Shown in pieces: positions 51,245 through 60,976 of a stretch of DNA of 64,000 bases. A program made the position numbers and the translations under genes. This stretch comes from Gramella sp. MT6 (GTDB taxonomy: Bacteria > Bacteroidota > Bacteroidia > Flavobacteriales > Flavobacteriaceae), in assembly GCF_019357415.1 (NCBI RefSeq), contig NZ_CP048410.1, positions 3,250,501 to 3,314,500 of the forward strand, given 5' to 3'. Numbering within the stretch: the stretch's first letter is position 1; each line of letters starts with the position of its first letter. The notes under the pieces were generated by a model that had not been told where the DNA came from, made no database searches, and worked only from the letters and a program-made list of their open reading frames with translations.

Positions 51245-52942
51245 CTAGCGTATTCTTAATTCCTTTAAATATTTTGAAGGGTAAACCCCTGTTTTTTTAA
51301 AAAAGGCTTTCGAAAATGATTCTCCTGTTTTAAAACCAAAAATTTCCGCCAGGCCTTGGTAATTATATTTCAATAAGTCTGGGTTTTTACTTAGCTGATT
51401 TATTGCCATTTTAATCTTTAAATCCTTTATATAGGTTGGGAAATTCATCTTTTTATAATGATTGATAACAATCGATAAATAGGTGGTGTTGGTTCTCATG
51501 TGCTGAGCAAGACTATACATATCTAAATCTTTACTCATAAATTGCTCTGAATTTTCAAATAAAACCAGTTTTTCTAAAAGATCCTTTCTGATTTCTTCTG
51601 GTACGGATGAGGGGTGGTCTTTAATTGTAATGTTTTTTTCCTCCTCTATTTCCTGTCCTTTCATGAGAAGTTTTAATCTGGCATTCATTTTTTGTGATCG
51701 AATATGTAAGTATATAACAGTAAAAATTGCTAGAACGGCCAGAATGGCGACTAAAATTATATATTGGCTTTGTGCCTTAAGTTGGTTTTCAGCTTTGTTT
51801 TTTTGTCTTTGAAGATCTGGAATATCATATCCAACTACAGCCTTATTGGTTACATTTTGATGGTCAAGGGATAGGATGCTATCATAATAGATAAGCTTTT
51901 CAATGTATCCTATTTGTTCTTTCGCATGATTATTTAAAGTCGAATTGATTATTAATTGGTGATAAACATCTTTAACTTCCTCAAAAGGGTCCTGTGTCGA
52001 TGAGACTATCGAATCTATATTTTCGAAATAATTAATGGCCGCTTCTTTATTCCCCTTATAGTTTTCAATTTTTCCTAAATAGTAAAGTTTGATAGCCTTG
52101 CTGGTTCCCTCTAATCCATTAATATATTTCAACAGTGTATCTTTCGACCTATTATAATCCTTATTGAAATAATTTATTTGCGCATCCACCAGGACAAAAT
52201 CTTTAAAATCTTCTTTCTTATTCTTTATACTGGATAAATCAATGCCCTGTTGGACATAAAATTTTGCAGAGTCGAGTTGGGATAATCTCAAATGTGTAAG
52301 GGAGAGATTATAATATAAAGTAGAAAAGTCGTCGTAGAATTCCACTGGACTTGATTTTTCCTTTAATAAATTAAGTACACGCGTATATATATCAACAGCG
52401 GCATCATGTTGTCCGTTAATATTCCTTATGGCAGCGATGGCCAGAGAAATATCGCGCTGATCTTCAATATTATCCTTTTGTATGGCCAGATTATAAGCTA
52501 TTAAAAAGTTATCCAGGGCAAGCTGAAATTTTCCCTGATCATAAAGAATGTTTCCTTTAAGAATATAGCCAAGAGTCGGATAGTTTGGATGTAGGCTGTT
52601 TTCGGTAATATTAATCATGGAATCTGAATAAATCAATCCTAGTTCAGGTTCCTCAGTTAAAATTCTATAATAAAAGGCTCTGCCTATTTCAATGTTATTA
52701 TTTTCTTTTTTGGCCCTCCTAAGATGAAATTTCACAATCTCCCGAAGATTACCTAAATTCGACTCAGCCAGAGCATTCTCCTCAAGTTCATGAAATTTCT
52801 GATAGGGTATATTAACTGAATAGTCAGTCTTATTTTTACGTATTCCCTTTTGAGCTATTAAAGATCCGTTATTGAATAAAATAGAAATTATACATATCAA
52901 AATATAATTTCGTTTATCCTTTATTTGGTAATAAAAAATCAT
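51245..52942 (-). CDS. TPR-type AraC-family regulator (membrane-anchored)
   Basis: From the ATG at 52942 it is 565 residues with a signal-like helix (ILICIISILFNNGSLIAQ); an upstream ATG at 53059 would add 39 residues. Tetratricopeptide-like repeats fill about residues 60-370, then a membrane helix (YIILVAILAVLAIFTVIYL), and an AraC HTH at the end (HMRTNTTYLSIVINHYKKMN, IFGFKTGESFSKAFFKKTG). It is likely a membrane-bound regulator whose TPR part senses a signal and which controls the neighbouring ICE genes. Confidence 0.85.
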   Translation of the reverse strand: MIFYYQIKDKRNYILICIISILFNNGSLIAQKGIRKNKTDYSVNIPYQKFHELEENALAESNLGNLREIVKFHLRRAKKENNNIEIGRAFYYRILTEEPELGLIYSDSMINITENSLHPNYPTLGYILKGNILYDQGKFQLALDNFLIAYNLAIQKDNIEDQRDISLAIAAIRNINGQHDAAVDIYTRVLNLLKEKSSPVEFYDDFSTLYYNLSLTHLRLSQLDSAKFYVQQGIDLSSIKNKKEDFKDFVLVDAQINYFNKDYNRSKDTLLKYINGLEGTSKAIKLYYLGKIENYKGNKEAAINYFENIDSIVSSTQDPFEEVKDVYHQLIINSTLNNHAKEQIGYIEKLIYYDSILSLDHQNVTNKAVVGYDIPDLQRQKNKAENQLKAQSQYIILVAILAVLAIFTVIYLHIRSQKMNARLKLLMKGQEIEEEKNITIKDHPSSVPEEIRKDLLEKLVLFENSEQFMSKDLDMYSLAQHMRTNTTYLSIVINHYKKMNFPTYIKDLKIKMAINQLSKNPDLLKYNYQGLAEIFGFKTGESFSKAFFKKTGVYPSKYLKELRIR

Positions 52943-53059
52943 CTTATCAATTATTAGGTTGCTGTTTAACAATAGGTTATAAAGAACTAAAATAATATAA
53001 AACGCAAGAGAAGATAGAAGAAGATGCTTGTCATTTATAAATGATATAATAATCGTCAA

Positions 53060-53371
53060 AACACCATAACCTTACCTTTCGGGAGGATATAGATTTTATC
53101 ATGCAGTATATTAAGCGTAATAAATGAAACTTATTTTCCTTGAAGGAGATGGTAAAATTGACGTTTTATAATTCTCTCGAAAATTCCGGTTTTAAGTTAT
53201 CAACAAGCCCACCTAAAAAATCCATAGAATTTATTGCTAAATAATATCAAAAAAGCACAGCCTAACTCAATCTTTATTTTATCCACAAAACGCTGATTTA
53301 CAATTTTTTAAAGCCTTCTATTTGTAATTTTCTCATAACGATATTTTCACCCAAACTAAAACCGAGTCGTT
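53060..53371. promoter_or_regulatory. Divergent control region of the tra operon
   Basis: About 310 bp between the leftward regulator and the rightward tra operon. It should hold the tra promoter. No clear gene is seen. No promoter box is claimed. Confidence 0.4.
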
Positions 53372-53659
53372 ATGAAAAAAACTCTTCTTCTAATCAGTCT
53401 TATCACTTTTACCTCCTCTTCAGCTTTTGCACAGATAGGTGGAATTGAAGATTCTGTTAATGATGTATCTGATACCATTAGAACCATCTTCCCCATCATC
53501 CTTGGCGTGATCTTCCTGGTGGGTTTCCTTTTCAATGCAGGCCACTTTTTCGGCGAAAACGCCGACCTTAAGAAAGGGATAACCCGGGTATTGGTCTTTG
53601 TTCTCATCGCTGGAGCTGTAGTTGGTATTTTCACTTACCTGATTACAATCGTGGTCTAA
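53372..53659 (+). CDS. traE: TraE-like conjugal transfer protein (DUF4134)
   Basis: A 95-residue protein with a signal peptide (residues 1-20) and two membrane helices (IFPIILGVIFLVGFLFNA and VFVLIAGAVVGIFTYLITIV), typical of DUF4134/TraE, a VirB2-like pilin candidate of Bacteroidetes conjugation systems. Its last base is shared with the next start. Confidence 0.85.
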   Translation: MKKTLLLISLITFTSSSAFAQIGGIEDSVNDVSDTIRTIFPIILGVIFLVGFLFNAGHFFGENADLKKGITRVLVFVLIAGAVVGIFTYLITIVV

Positions 53660-53943
53660 TGAAAAGCTTTCAGCCATATAAGAACATCCGTAAGAAGGCA
53701 ATGATCTTTGGCCTGCCATTATCTTCATTTGCATTGATGATGGTTTCCATCATAGCTTGTTTACTCGTCATAATTTTTTCATTCAGTTTCATCATGGTGA
53801 TTGGAGTTCTTTGCTTCAATACCACACTATATATTTCCCTGCTCAGATTAACCAACACCCCCCGGTTCTTTCTGATAAAAGCTTCCTATCCGGAAATCAT
53901 AAGCAATAGAAAACAATCAAACCTCTATTATGAAAAGCCTTAA
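53659..53943 (+). CDS. traF: TraF-like membrane protein (DUF4133)
   Basis: A 94-residue protein with two membrane helices (SFALMMVSIIACLLVIIFSF and the MVIGVLCFNTTLYISLL segment) like DUF4133/TraF, the VirB3-like component. It overlaps TraE and TraG genes by a few bases, as in tight tra operons. Confidence 0.8.
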   Translation: MKSFQPYKNIRKKAMIFGLPLSSFALMMVSIIACLLVIIFSFSFIMVIGVLCFNTTLYISLLRLTNTPRFFLIKASYPEIISNRKQSNLYYEKP

Positions 53944-56335
53944 ACTTTCTGCATACCATCCAATTTCAGATATTCAGGAGAATATCATCTTTTCCACTAA
54001 CGGTAATGTGGTGGCTTGCTATGAGGTAATTTTACCGGAAATCTATTCCTTATCTGAAAAGGATTTTGAAGATCTGCACAATATTTGGTTCCAGGCAATT
54101 AAAAGCCTACCGGCCGGAACGGTAATTCATAAACAGGATATCTATCTGAAGAAGTCTTATTCTTCGGAACGTTTACCTAAATCTACCTATTTAGCAGAGG
54201 CAACACATACATATTTCAAAAGGCGAAATTATATTGATCATAGCTCTTACCTCTTTTTCATTTCAAGCCGTAATAAGGCACTTAATAATCCCAAATTCGT
54301 AAATCCTTTCCGGCAAATTCAGAAAGCTGTTATCAGCGAGTTGGATGAAAATGTAAAGGCCTTTTTAAACTCGGTTAGAGATGCGGTTTCATTTATCAAT
54401 AACAGTCGCAAGATCAACCTAATTCCAGCGCAAGAAGGTATGATCCAGAACCTGACCAATGCTTATTTCAATGGGTTTAATGAAGGTTTTGATACCGATA
54501 TACTCCTGGATAAGGAACAGTTCAACATTGGAAAAAACTATTTTGATGTGCTTGCTGTCAATAGTGAGCTATGCTTTGGGGAAAACGTTCAAACTAGCAA
54601 GACCAATGATAGGTTCACTTCAGATGACTTTAAATTTCATCAGGGATTTATTGACGGGTTTGGACTTGCCTTAAAAGAAAATCATATTGTTAACCAGGTT
54701 CTTTATTTAGACGACAAGCATAAATGGAGAAAACTGCTTGATAAGAAAGTCGAGGAATTAAAAAAAAGCTCCAATTTCGGATCTCAGAACAAGGTAATCC
54801 TTGGGAAAATTCAGGATATCCTGGAGCAGATCAACGCCGATGATACTTCCCGGATCATCAGGGGGCATTTGAACATAATTTTCTGGGATCAGGAGATCAA
54901 AACCCTGAATACGATTGCTTCAAGAATTAAAACCGAATTCAAGGAGCTTGACATCGTTCCCTATTACCCGAAAGGAACAGAACGCAAAAATTACATTCTG
55001 AATAGCTACTGTTGCTTCTCTTCTAACTTTTCGAATGAGGATCTATATGTAACCGATCTTAAACATGGACTCTGCCTCTTACTAAATAACACAAATTATA
55101 AATCAGATCCTGAAGGCATTATTTTCAATGACCGGGAGCATAACATTCCTGTTGTTAAAGATGTCTGGGATGAAGCCAAGAAACGAATCAAAGCACGAAA
55201 CTTCGCGATCTTCGCTCCTACTGGAGAAGGAAAATCATTCCTGGCTAATAATATCCTTCGGCAGTACTTTGAAAACGGGGTTCGCCTGGTCATAATCGAT
55301 TTAGGAGGATCTTATACCAAGTTTGCTAAACTTTATCCTGGTAAGTTCACCGTTTTACGCTACGAAAGCGGAAAGAATTTAGGAATTAATCCCTTCTATG
55401 TCCATGACACCTCAGATATAAGCCCAGAACGCCTGGAAGAACTTTCGGTATTCCTGTTTGAACTATTGGCCTCAGGCCATAAGATCACCAAGGCCGAATC
55501 GGTTTCTATCAAAAAGATATTGCGCTTTTATTACGATAGTCTTCCAGCTAATCATTCCCTGAATAACTTTTATCATTTTATTGAAAACAACCAAAAGGAT
55601 CTCCTGGAGGGTCTGAAGATCCATGCGGATTACTTCAATATTTCAAACTTTCTCCACATCATGTCTGAATATGTAGATGACGGTCTCTACAGTTTCCTGT
55701 TCGAGGTAAATGAGGACCAAACATATAAGATTGAAGATAAACGACTGATCGTTTTCGAATTGGATGAAGTAAAGGATAACAAGGAAATCCTATCCGTCAT
55801 GTTGAAGCTTATCAAATCGGCTATCCAGAGAACAATCTGGAGAAACAGGTCAGAGAAAGGAATTATCCTCTTTGATGAATTTGCCAAGCAATTAAAGTTC
55901 GAGAATGTCCTGGAAAGCGTGGAGTTCTATTACCAGGCCATCCGGAAACAGAACGGTGCCATTGGCATTATCCTGCAATCCATAAATCAGCTTCCGGAGA
56001 ATAGTACTTCAGCAAGTATCCTTGAGAATACCCAGGTGATCTATAGCCTTCATAATGAAAAAGGATATGAGGAACTGGTTAGGAGATTAAAGTTGTCAAG
56101 CCATGATCTAAACCAGTTAAAATCGATACGAAACAATCTTACCGGTGATCGAAAATACACCGAGATATTCATAAAAATAGGTAAGGAAAGCAATGTATTT
56201 CGCCTGGAAGTTCCCAGAGAAGTATATGCAGCCTATCTCACCGATGGATCTGAAAACGAGCAGATAATGGCTCTTTATGAAAAACATAAATCCATGGAAC
56301 AAGCAATTAATGAATTTATCTCAAAAACCCGATAA
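53930..56335 (+). CDS. traG: TraG-type conjugation ATPase (VirB4-like)
   Basis: An 801-residue ATPase. The Walker A FAPTGEGKSFLANNILRQYF is at about 430, and the acidic motif GIILFDEFAKQL is near 645. The N-terminal part (LKLSAYHPISDIQENIIFST) is TraG-type. It provides energy for assembly of the transfer channel and is 800 residues, normal for the family. Confidence 0.93.
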   Translation: MKSLKLSAYHPISDIQENIIFSTNGNVVACYEVILPEIYSLSEKDFEDLHNIWFQAIKSLPAGTVIHKQDIYLKKSYSSERLPKSTYLAEATHTYFKRRNYIDHSSYLFFISSRNKALNNPKFVNPFRQIQKAVISELDENVKAFLNSVRDAVSFINNSRKINLIPAQEGMIQNLTNAYFNGFNEGFDTDILLDKEQFNIGKNYFDVLAVNSELCFGENVQTSKTNDRFTSDDFKFHQGFIDGFGLALKENHIVNQVLYLDDKHKWRKLLDKKVEELKKSSNFGSQNKVILGKIQDILEQINADDTSRIIRGHLNIIFWDQEIKTLNTIASRIKTEFKELDIVPYYPKGTERKNYILNSYCCFSSNFSNEDLYVTDLKHGLCLLLNNTNYKSDPEGIIFNDREHNIPVVKDVWDEAKKRIKARNFAIFAPTGEGKSFLANNILRQYFENGVRLVIIDLGGSYTKFAKLYPGKFTVLRYESGKNLGINPFYVHDTSDISPERLEELSVFLFELLASGHKITKAESVSIKKILRFYYDSLPANHSLNNFYHFIENNQKDLLEGLKIHADYFNISNFLHIMSEYVDDGLYSFLFEVNEDQTYKIEDKRLIVFELDEVKDNKEILSVMLKLIKSAIQRTIWRNRSEKGIILFDEFAKQLKFENVLESVEFYYQAIRKQNGAIGIILQSINQLPENSTSASILENTQVIYSLHNEKGYEELVRRLKLSSHDLNQLKSIRNNLTGDRKYTEIFIKIGKESNVFRLEVPREVYAAYLTDGSENEQIMALYEKHKSMEQAINEFISKTR

Positions 56336-56337
56336 CA

Positions 56338-56919
56338 ATGAAAAACAAGATTTTCACCCTGGTACTGGCTTTGGCATTTACCTTTATAATGCCTGGAAGA
56401 GCAACCGCACAAGGGATGCCCGTATATGATAATACTAATTTTCTAAGCCTGGCAAAATCCCTAATCGAATCGGCTAAACAAACATCCCAGTTGCTCAAAA
56501 CGGTAGATTTTCTAAGGCAGCAAAAAGAAAACCTCGAAAAGGTTAATAATGTGGTCAAACAATTACAGGCTGTACAGGAAATTACCAAGAATAATCAACG
56601 GCTTTTTGACCTGGTAAGAGAGGATCTTCAAGAGATACTTAATTCTCCCTATATCAAACCGGAAGAAATTAACCGCATTTCAGAATCCTTTAATTCAATT
56701 ATCCAGAATTCCCTGGATGACCTTGCTTTTATAGATCAGATCCTTTCCAGTGATTATTTAAAAATGACCGATGCAGAACGTGCCGCCATTTTAAAAGAAA
56801 AGGAAATTCAGTCCAAAGAAATGGTTTCTGAAATCCAGCTTAAAACCCAGCGCTATCGTGATATCATTTCCTTCAGGGAGATGCAGGATAAGATCAATAA
56901 TCGGGAAACCGGGTTTTAA
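56338..56919 (+). CDS. TraI-like periplasmic conjugation protein
   Basis: A 193-residue protein with a signal peptide (residues 1-24) and a long helical body (KQKENLEKVNNVVKQLQ-like, SQLLKTVDFLRQQKENLEK). Its place between TraG and TraJ fits the TraI-like/VirB5-like protein of Bacteroidetes conjugation. Family assignment rests on position and shape. Confidence 0.65.
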   Translation: MKNKIFTLVLALAFTFIMPGRATAQGMPVYDNTNFLSLAKSLIESAKQTSQLLKTVDFLRQQKENLEKVNNVVKQLQAVQEITKNNQRLFDLVREDLQEILNSPYIKPEEINRISESFNSIIQNSLDDLAFIDQILSSDYLKMTDAERAAILKEKEIQSKEMVSEIQLKTQRYRDIISFREMQDKINNRETGF

Positions 56920-56927
56920 GTGAGCTG

Positions 56928-57764
56928 ATGGGCATCTTTTTAGGAATCGGCTTGGAATATGTAGACGCTGTTTTCCAGGTCATTAAGAACAGTGATTTCT
57001 CCCAGTATACCATTGCCGGTATGAAAACCCTTGCCGTATTGTTCTTCCTGGCAAACATCCTTAAAAAGTATAACGAGGGGATCGCCGATAAAGATGGCTA
57101 TACCTGGGGACTGAGCCCTGGAGAACTGGCAAAAAATTTTGCAGTAGTACTACTGGTGATCTTTTCAACGCAGGTTCTTGATTTTTTCGATAGTATACTG
57201 GTCTCCATTGAAACCCAATATAAAGATACTGCTTCTGCCCTGATCCCTCTGCAGCTTCAGGATATAGACCTGGAAACCGAAGTTGGCCCATTTGAGGTCG
57301 CCACCAAAGCGATGGCATTACTCCATGATGCCCTGGTAACTCCATTGTATCCCGTAAAAGTCATTTCTTTTATTGTTGGTTTGTTCCTATGGGTATTAGA
57401 TCTATTCATTTACCCGCTCTTCCTGGCTGAACGCTATTTCCTGCTGGGGATCTTACAGGCATTCTTTCCCCTGGTCATCAGCCTGGCCGTTTTCGAGAAA
57501 TTCAGGGATATGGCCTATAATTTTTTCAAGTTGTACGCCGCGGTATATATGCTGGTGCCCGCCTTCTTCCTGGTCAATGTATTTGTAAACAACCTTTATT
57601 CAGAGATCAATACTAACTTCTGGTCTAATCTTTTAGGAAACTCGACAGACAATAATATCATCAGGATCATAGTAGAGGCCGGATCCATAGGTTTTATCGT
57701 ATTCCTGAAATTCAAACTTTACAGCCGGGCCACTTCTTTCACCTTTAAACTCTTCAACTCTTAA
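56928..57764 (+). CDS. traJ: TraJ-like inner-membrane protein
   Basis: A 278-residue protein with about six membrane helices (TLAVLFFLANILKKYNEG, NFAVVLLVIFSTQVLDFFDS, VISFIVGLFLWVLDLFIYPL, YFLLGILQAFFPLVISLAVF). It resembles TraJ/VirB6-like proteins that form the inner-membrane platform. It ends 12 bp before TraK. Confidence 0.8.
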   Translation: MGIFLGIGLEYVDAVFQVIKNSDFSQYTIAGMKTLAVLFFLANILKKYNEGIADKDGYTWGLSPGELAKNFAVVLLVIFSTQVLDFFDSILVSIETQYKDTASALIPLQLQDIDLETEVGPFEVATKAMALLHDALVTPLYPVKVISFIVGLFLWVLDLFIYPLFLAERYFLLGILQAFFPLVISLAVFEKFRDMAYNFFKLYAAVYMLVPAFFLVNVFVNNLYSEINTNFWSNLLGNSTDNNIIRIIVEAGSIGFIVFLKFKLYSRATSFTFKLFNS

Positions 57765-57776
57765 ACCGAACCAATT

Positions 57777-58391
57777 ATGAAAACAGCTTACCGAAATATC
57801 TATTCAGTTTTAAAATTAAACCGGCTGGTAGTGATTAGTGTAGTGATCCTTGCCATGGTTTCCAGCGGATTCTCTGGCTGGATGGTCTATAATATTTACA
57901 AGGAAGCCATCAACAGTTCTTTCGCGGTTAATACAGACGGATCTGTAATTCCATTAAAATGGGTAAAGCAAAAAGAAAATATGGAAGTAGAAGCATTGGC
58001 CCACCTGGAACTCTTTCATACCTACTTCTATAATATAGATGCCAGTAATTATAAAAGCAACCTGGATAAGGCTCTCTGGCTGGGTAACAGCTCAGTAGAT
58101 GATCTTTACCGCCAGAAAAAAGCCGATGGGGTCTATAACCGGCTCATTCAGTATTCCCTGGTTCAGAAAGTACTGAGCATAGAATCTGAAGTTGACCTGT
58201 CGGTGGAACCCTATTTATTCCGAACCAAAACCATTTTTGAGATCAATCGCGGTACGATCACCGATACCTACGAACTGATCTCGACCGGGAACATCATCCT
58301 GGTAGATCGAAATTACCCGAATAATACCCATGGCTTTCTCATCACCAATTATTTCGAAGAATCCTTAAAAAAACTGAATTATGAAAATTGA
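57777..58391 (+). CDS. traK: TraK-like conjugal transfer protein
   Basis: A 204-residue protein with one membrane helix near residues 17-38 and a soluble part (LAHLELFHTYFYNIDASNYK, YLFRTKTIFEINRGTITDTY, GFLITNYFEESLKKLNYEN), typical of TraK/VirB8-like proteins. It overlaps TraM by 11 bp. Confidence 0.88.
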   Translation: MKTAYRNIYSVLKLNRLVVISVVILAMVSSGFSGWMVYNIYKEAINSSFAVNTDGSVIPLKWVKQKENMEVEALAHLELFHTYFYNIDASNYKSNLDKALWLGNSSVDDLYRQKKADGVYNRLIQYSLVQKVLSIESEVDLSVEPYLFRTKTIFEINRGTITDTYELISTGNIILVDRNYPNNTHGFLITNYFEESLKKLNYEN

Positions 58392-59313
58392 AAAGAACAA
58401 GGTGGTTTTTGCCAGTGTACTGGCCGTAGTACTCATTTTCATAACCGCCTATACCTACATGGTATACTCTGAAGATGAAAATGAAACTGAAAACCTGGAT
58501 CAAACAACAGTTCCCAAATTAGAGGGCGAAGAGAAAGAATATGAATCAAAATTAGATGCCATTAATGCGCTTAAGGAGATAAGAGAAACCAATGCACCCA
58601 GTATTTATGATGAAAGCCTGATAGATACCGCCGGTTATTATGATCCTGAACTTAGTGAACGTGTAAAACAAAGGATGATCGATAGCATTTATGAGCTGGG
58701 AAGCCTGAGAAGCGAGAAGCTGAACCAGCAATGGCAGCAGGAAGAAATCATCAAACCTGAAATTACCCTGAATGACCCTGAGGAACAAATCAATGCTGAA
58801 ATAAAACAACCCCTCTCTGCCCGGGAACTGGGGCTTGAACATCTGCTTTTCTTTAGCTCGAACCCTGCTCCTATAGTGGGAATGGACAACCCGAATACCA
58901 ATAACTGGATCTATGCTGAAGTGGACGGTACCCAGGTGGTAAAAAAGAATTCCAGGTTACGTATGCGGCTTAGCGAGGATGCAAAAATAGCTGGGCGGAT
59001 TTATACAAAAAATAGCCTGGTATATGGCTTTATCAGCTTTCAGCCTAACCGTGCCCTTATCGAAATTGAACACATAGATCACCAGCCGGTAAAACTCAGG
59101 GCTTTTGACCTGCAGGACGGTAGCGAAGGCATCTATATAGAAAACAGTATGAGAGCCGAGGCCACCCGGGAAGTAGTTGATGATCTAATCCAGGATATCA
59201 ATATCGCCGGTGTACCCCAGGTGAGCGGGATCAAAAATGTCTTCCAGCGTAATAACCGGAACATCAGGGTAACGGTCACCAATAATTATAAACTCATTTT
59301 AAAACCTAACTAA
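58381..59313 (+). CDS. traM: TraM-like conjugal transfer protein
   Basis: A 310-residue protein with an N-terminal membrane helix (VVFASVLAVVLIFITAYTYM), an acidic linker, and a C-terminal beta-rich domain (RLSEDAKIAGRIYTKNSLVY, DLQDGSEGIYIENSMR) like TraM/VirB10-type proteins. It bridges inner and outer membrane parts of the channel. Confidence 0.88.
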   Translation: MKIEKNKVVFASVLAVVLIFITAYTYMVYSEDENETENLDQTTVPKLEGEEKEYESKLDAINALKEIRETNAPSIYDESLIDTAGYYDPELSERVKQRMIDSIYELGSLRSEKLNQQWQQEEIIKPEITLNDPEEQINAEIKQPLSARELGLEHLLFFSSNPAPIVGMDNPNTNNWIYAEVDGTQVVKKNSRLRMRLSEDAKIAGRIYTKNSLVYGFISFQPNRALIEIEHIDHQPVKLRAFDLQDGSEGIYIENSMRAEATREVVDDLIQDINIAGVPQVSGIKNVFQRNNRNIRVTVTNNYKLILKPN

Positions 59314-59333
59314 AGAAATTAAATCCACGAATT

Positions 59334-60194
59334 ATGAAGACTTTATTAATAACCCAAATCCTTTTTTTGCCCTTTCTTGCTGGAAATATATTTGCCCAGG
59401 CAACAATTTCCAGCCGACCAAGTAGTCACGTCTTGGATACCATTTTCGCCAATGATTCCAAGAATGTGGCCCTGTTCTTCCCTGCCCCTATCAGGCAGGG
59501 AATTACGGGATCAGAAAACTTTGTATTTACCTATAACCGGGAAAAAGAACAGAATTTTGGTCTGCTACAGGCCCAGCCGGGAGATGAAAGTAATTTGCTC
59601 ATTATCAGCAGTAGTGGCGCGGTTTTTTCGTATATTGTAGCTTATAAAAATCAGCTCGAAAGGCTGAATTATTTTATCTCCGAAGATCAACGTATTGGCA
59701 GTTTAAGACCTGCCAATGAGGATACTCTCCAAACGAAGGTAACGGCACAAAAGGCCGGGAATATAGATACTTATTTTAAAAGATTTAGTGAATTTTTAAT
59801 TGGTAGAAACCAGCGAATAGGCAGGATCAAAAAGCGACAAAACGGTATTAGTCTAAGTGTAGAAAATATCGTTTTCCAGAAGGAAGCCCTGTATTTTGTA
59901 GTTGAGATCGATAATGGCTCAACGCTGGATTATGACCTGGACTTTTTAAAGTTCTATACCCAGACCAGGAAACAGGGAAAGAAGAAATCCATTCAAAAGC
60001 TGGAAATAGAACCGCTTTATGTGTACAGGCTTCCGGTGATGATCCCGGAACAGCAAAGCAGGAGAATGGTATTTGTAGTTCCAAAATTCTCCCTGGCCAA
60101 TGACAAACAATTGCTAGTGGAACTCAAAGAACTCAACGGGGAGCGTGCTGTAGAATTAATTGTAAAACCCCGTTTTATTAATAACCCTAATTGA
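59334..60194 (+). CDS. traN: TraN-like conjugal transfer protein (DUF4138)
   Basis: A 286-residue exported protein with a signal peptide (residues 1-21, ending NIFAQ) and a beta-rich body (VLDTIFANDSKNVALFFPAP, FVFTYNREKEQNFGLLQAQP, ISLSVENIVFQKEALYFVVE), the pattern of DUF4138/TraN, a VirB9-like outer-membrane component. Confidence 0.88.
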   Translation: MKTLLITQILFLPFLAGNIFAQATISSRPSSHVLDTIFANDSKNVALFFPAPIRQGITGSENFVFTYNREKEQNFGLLQAQPGDESNLLIISSSGAVFSYIVAYKNQLERLNYFISEDQRIGSLRPANEDTLQTKVTAQKAGNIDTYFKRFSEFLIGRNQRIGRIKKRQNGISLSVENIVFQKEALYFVVEIDNGSTLDYDLDFLKFYTQTRKQGKKKSIQKLEIEPLYVYRLPVMIPEQQSRRMVFVVPKFSLANDKQLLVELKELNGERAVELIVKPRFINNPN

Positions 60195-60200
60195 CCAACT

Positions 60201-60563
60201 ATGAAACGACTTCTTATAATAGGAATGCTGACTTTCCTTATCTCTTGTAGCGAAAGCCCCAAAACACCGGTAGAAACTTCCCAAATCGTGGTGGAAAGCT
60301 TTTACCAGCGAAACAATGGACAGTTGGAGGAGTATACCACTCTCGGTCTTTATAACTCTTATATGGCCGTCCAGGAACAGATGACCAATGGCAAAAATGG
60401 AAGCTCGAACTTCAAGGTTGTCAAAGACACCATCTATGGTGATACTGCCTGGGTAAAGTTTAATTCTGCCTATGCCGACCGGCCGGAGACTTTTAAACTG
60501 ATCAAGCAGAATGGCAAATGGAAGGTAACTGAAACCGGTTTACGGGAACGGAGTCCATTTTAA
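60201..60563 (+). CDS. Lipoprotein, DUF4878-like, at the end of the tra operon
   Basis: A 120-residue protein with a lipoprotein signal ending at Cys16 (LTFLISCSESP). The body VVESFYQRNNGQLEEYTTLG to TFKLIKQNGKWKVTETGL is an NTF2-like/DUF4878-type fold. It is 6 bp after TraN on the same strand. The role in conjugation is not known. Confidence 0.65.
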   Translation: MKRLLIIGMLTFLISCSESPKTPVETSQIVVESFYQRNNGQLEEYTTLGLYNSYMAVQEQMTNGKNGSSNFKVVKDTIYGDTAWVKFNSAYADRPETFKLIKQNGKWKVTETGLRERSPF

Positions 60564-60567
60564 ACGC

Positions 60568-60714
60568 CTATTTCGAATTATCTTCCTTAGGCCTCAAACT
60601 GGTTGAAGGTTTAGGAATATTTGCTCCATTCTGAGACTTCTTCAATGGACTGTCCCAATTTGTGTTTTTTCCAATACTGGGTTCTTTTGAAATGGATTTT
60701 TTATTTTCAGCCAT
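60568..60714 (-). CDS. Tiny disordered protein 3 of 3
   Basis: A 48-residue ORF starting MAENKKSISKEPSIGKNT and ending PSTSLRPKEDNSK, rich in Lys, Ser, Asn and Pro. The SLRPKEDNSK end resembles NNLRPTTDKENKK of the middle ORF. The three small ORFs lie head to tail with gaps of a few bases. Function is unknown. Confidence 0.6.
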   Translation of the reverse strand: MAENKKSISKEPSIGKNTNWDSPLKKSQNGANIPKPSTSLRPKEDNSK

Positions 60715-60718
60715 ATGT

Positions 60719-60835
60719 TTATTTTTTGTTTTCTTTATCAGTTGTCGGCCTTAAATTGTTGCTAGGTTTTTTAATCGGGTTACCTAAATCTATTTTTCCT
60801 TTTTTTGTCTCGCTTTTGTTTTTATCGTTAGCCAT
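60719..60835 (-). CDS. Tiny disordered protein 2 of 3
   Basis: A 38-residue ORF starting MANDKNKSETKKGKIDLG and ending KKPSNNLRPTTDKENKK. It is very similar in style to its neighbours: starts MA, then Asn/Asp/Lys, and ends in Lys-rich. It starts 3 bp after ORF 1 ends and ends 4 bp before ORF 3 starts. Confidence 0.6.
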   Translation of the reverse strand: MANDKNKSETKKGKIDLGNPIKKPSNNLRPTTDKENKK

Positions 60836-60838
60836 AGG

Positions 60839-60976
60839 TTATTTATTTTTGGAATTATTATTAAGTTTCGAATCTGGTTTTTGTATAGTTTGTCCCTTTT
60901 GTTCGTAATTTTTGGGTTTGGGTTGTTGCCTGTTCTGAGGTTTTGAATTCTGATCCTGATTGTTCTTTTTTGCCAT
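60839..60976 (-). CDS. Tiny disordered protein 1 of 3
   Basis: A 45-residue ORF starting MAKKNNQDQNSKPQNRQQPK and ending NNNSKNK, rich in Gln, Asn and Lys. It overlaps the 3' part of the 60861-61442 gene in another frame by about 115 bp, so either it is an overlapping gene or the upstream gene really ends earlier. Confidence 0.55.
   Translation of the reverse strand: MAKKNNQDQNSKPQNRQQPKPKNYEQKGQTIQKPDSKLNNNSKNK

Noticed and set aside
60621..60908. Plus-strand 95-codon hydrophobic ORF
   Set aside because: It is the complement of the three small Lys/Asn-rich ORFs; Lys codons on one strand read as Phe/Leu on the other.
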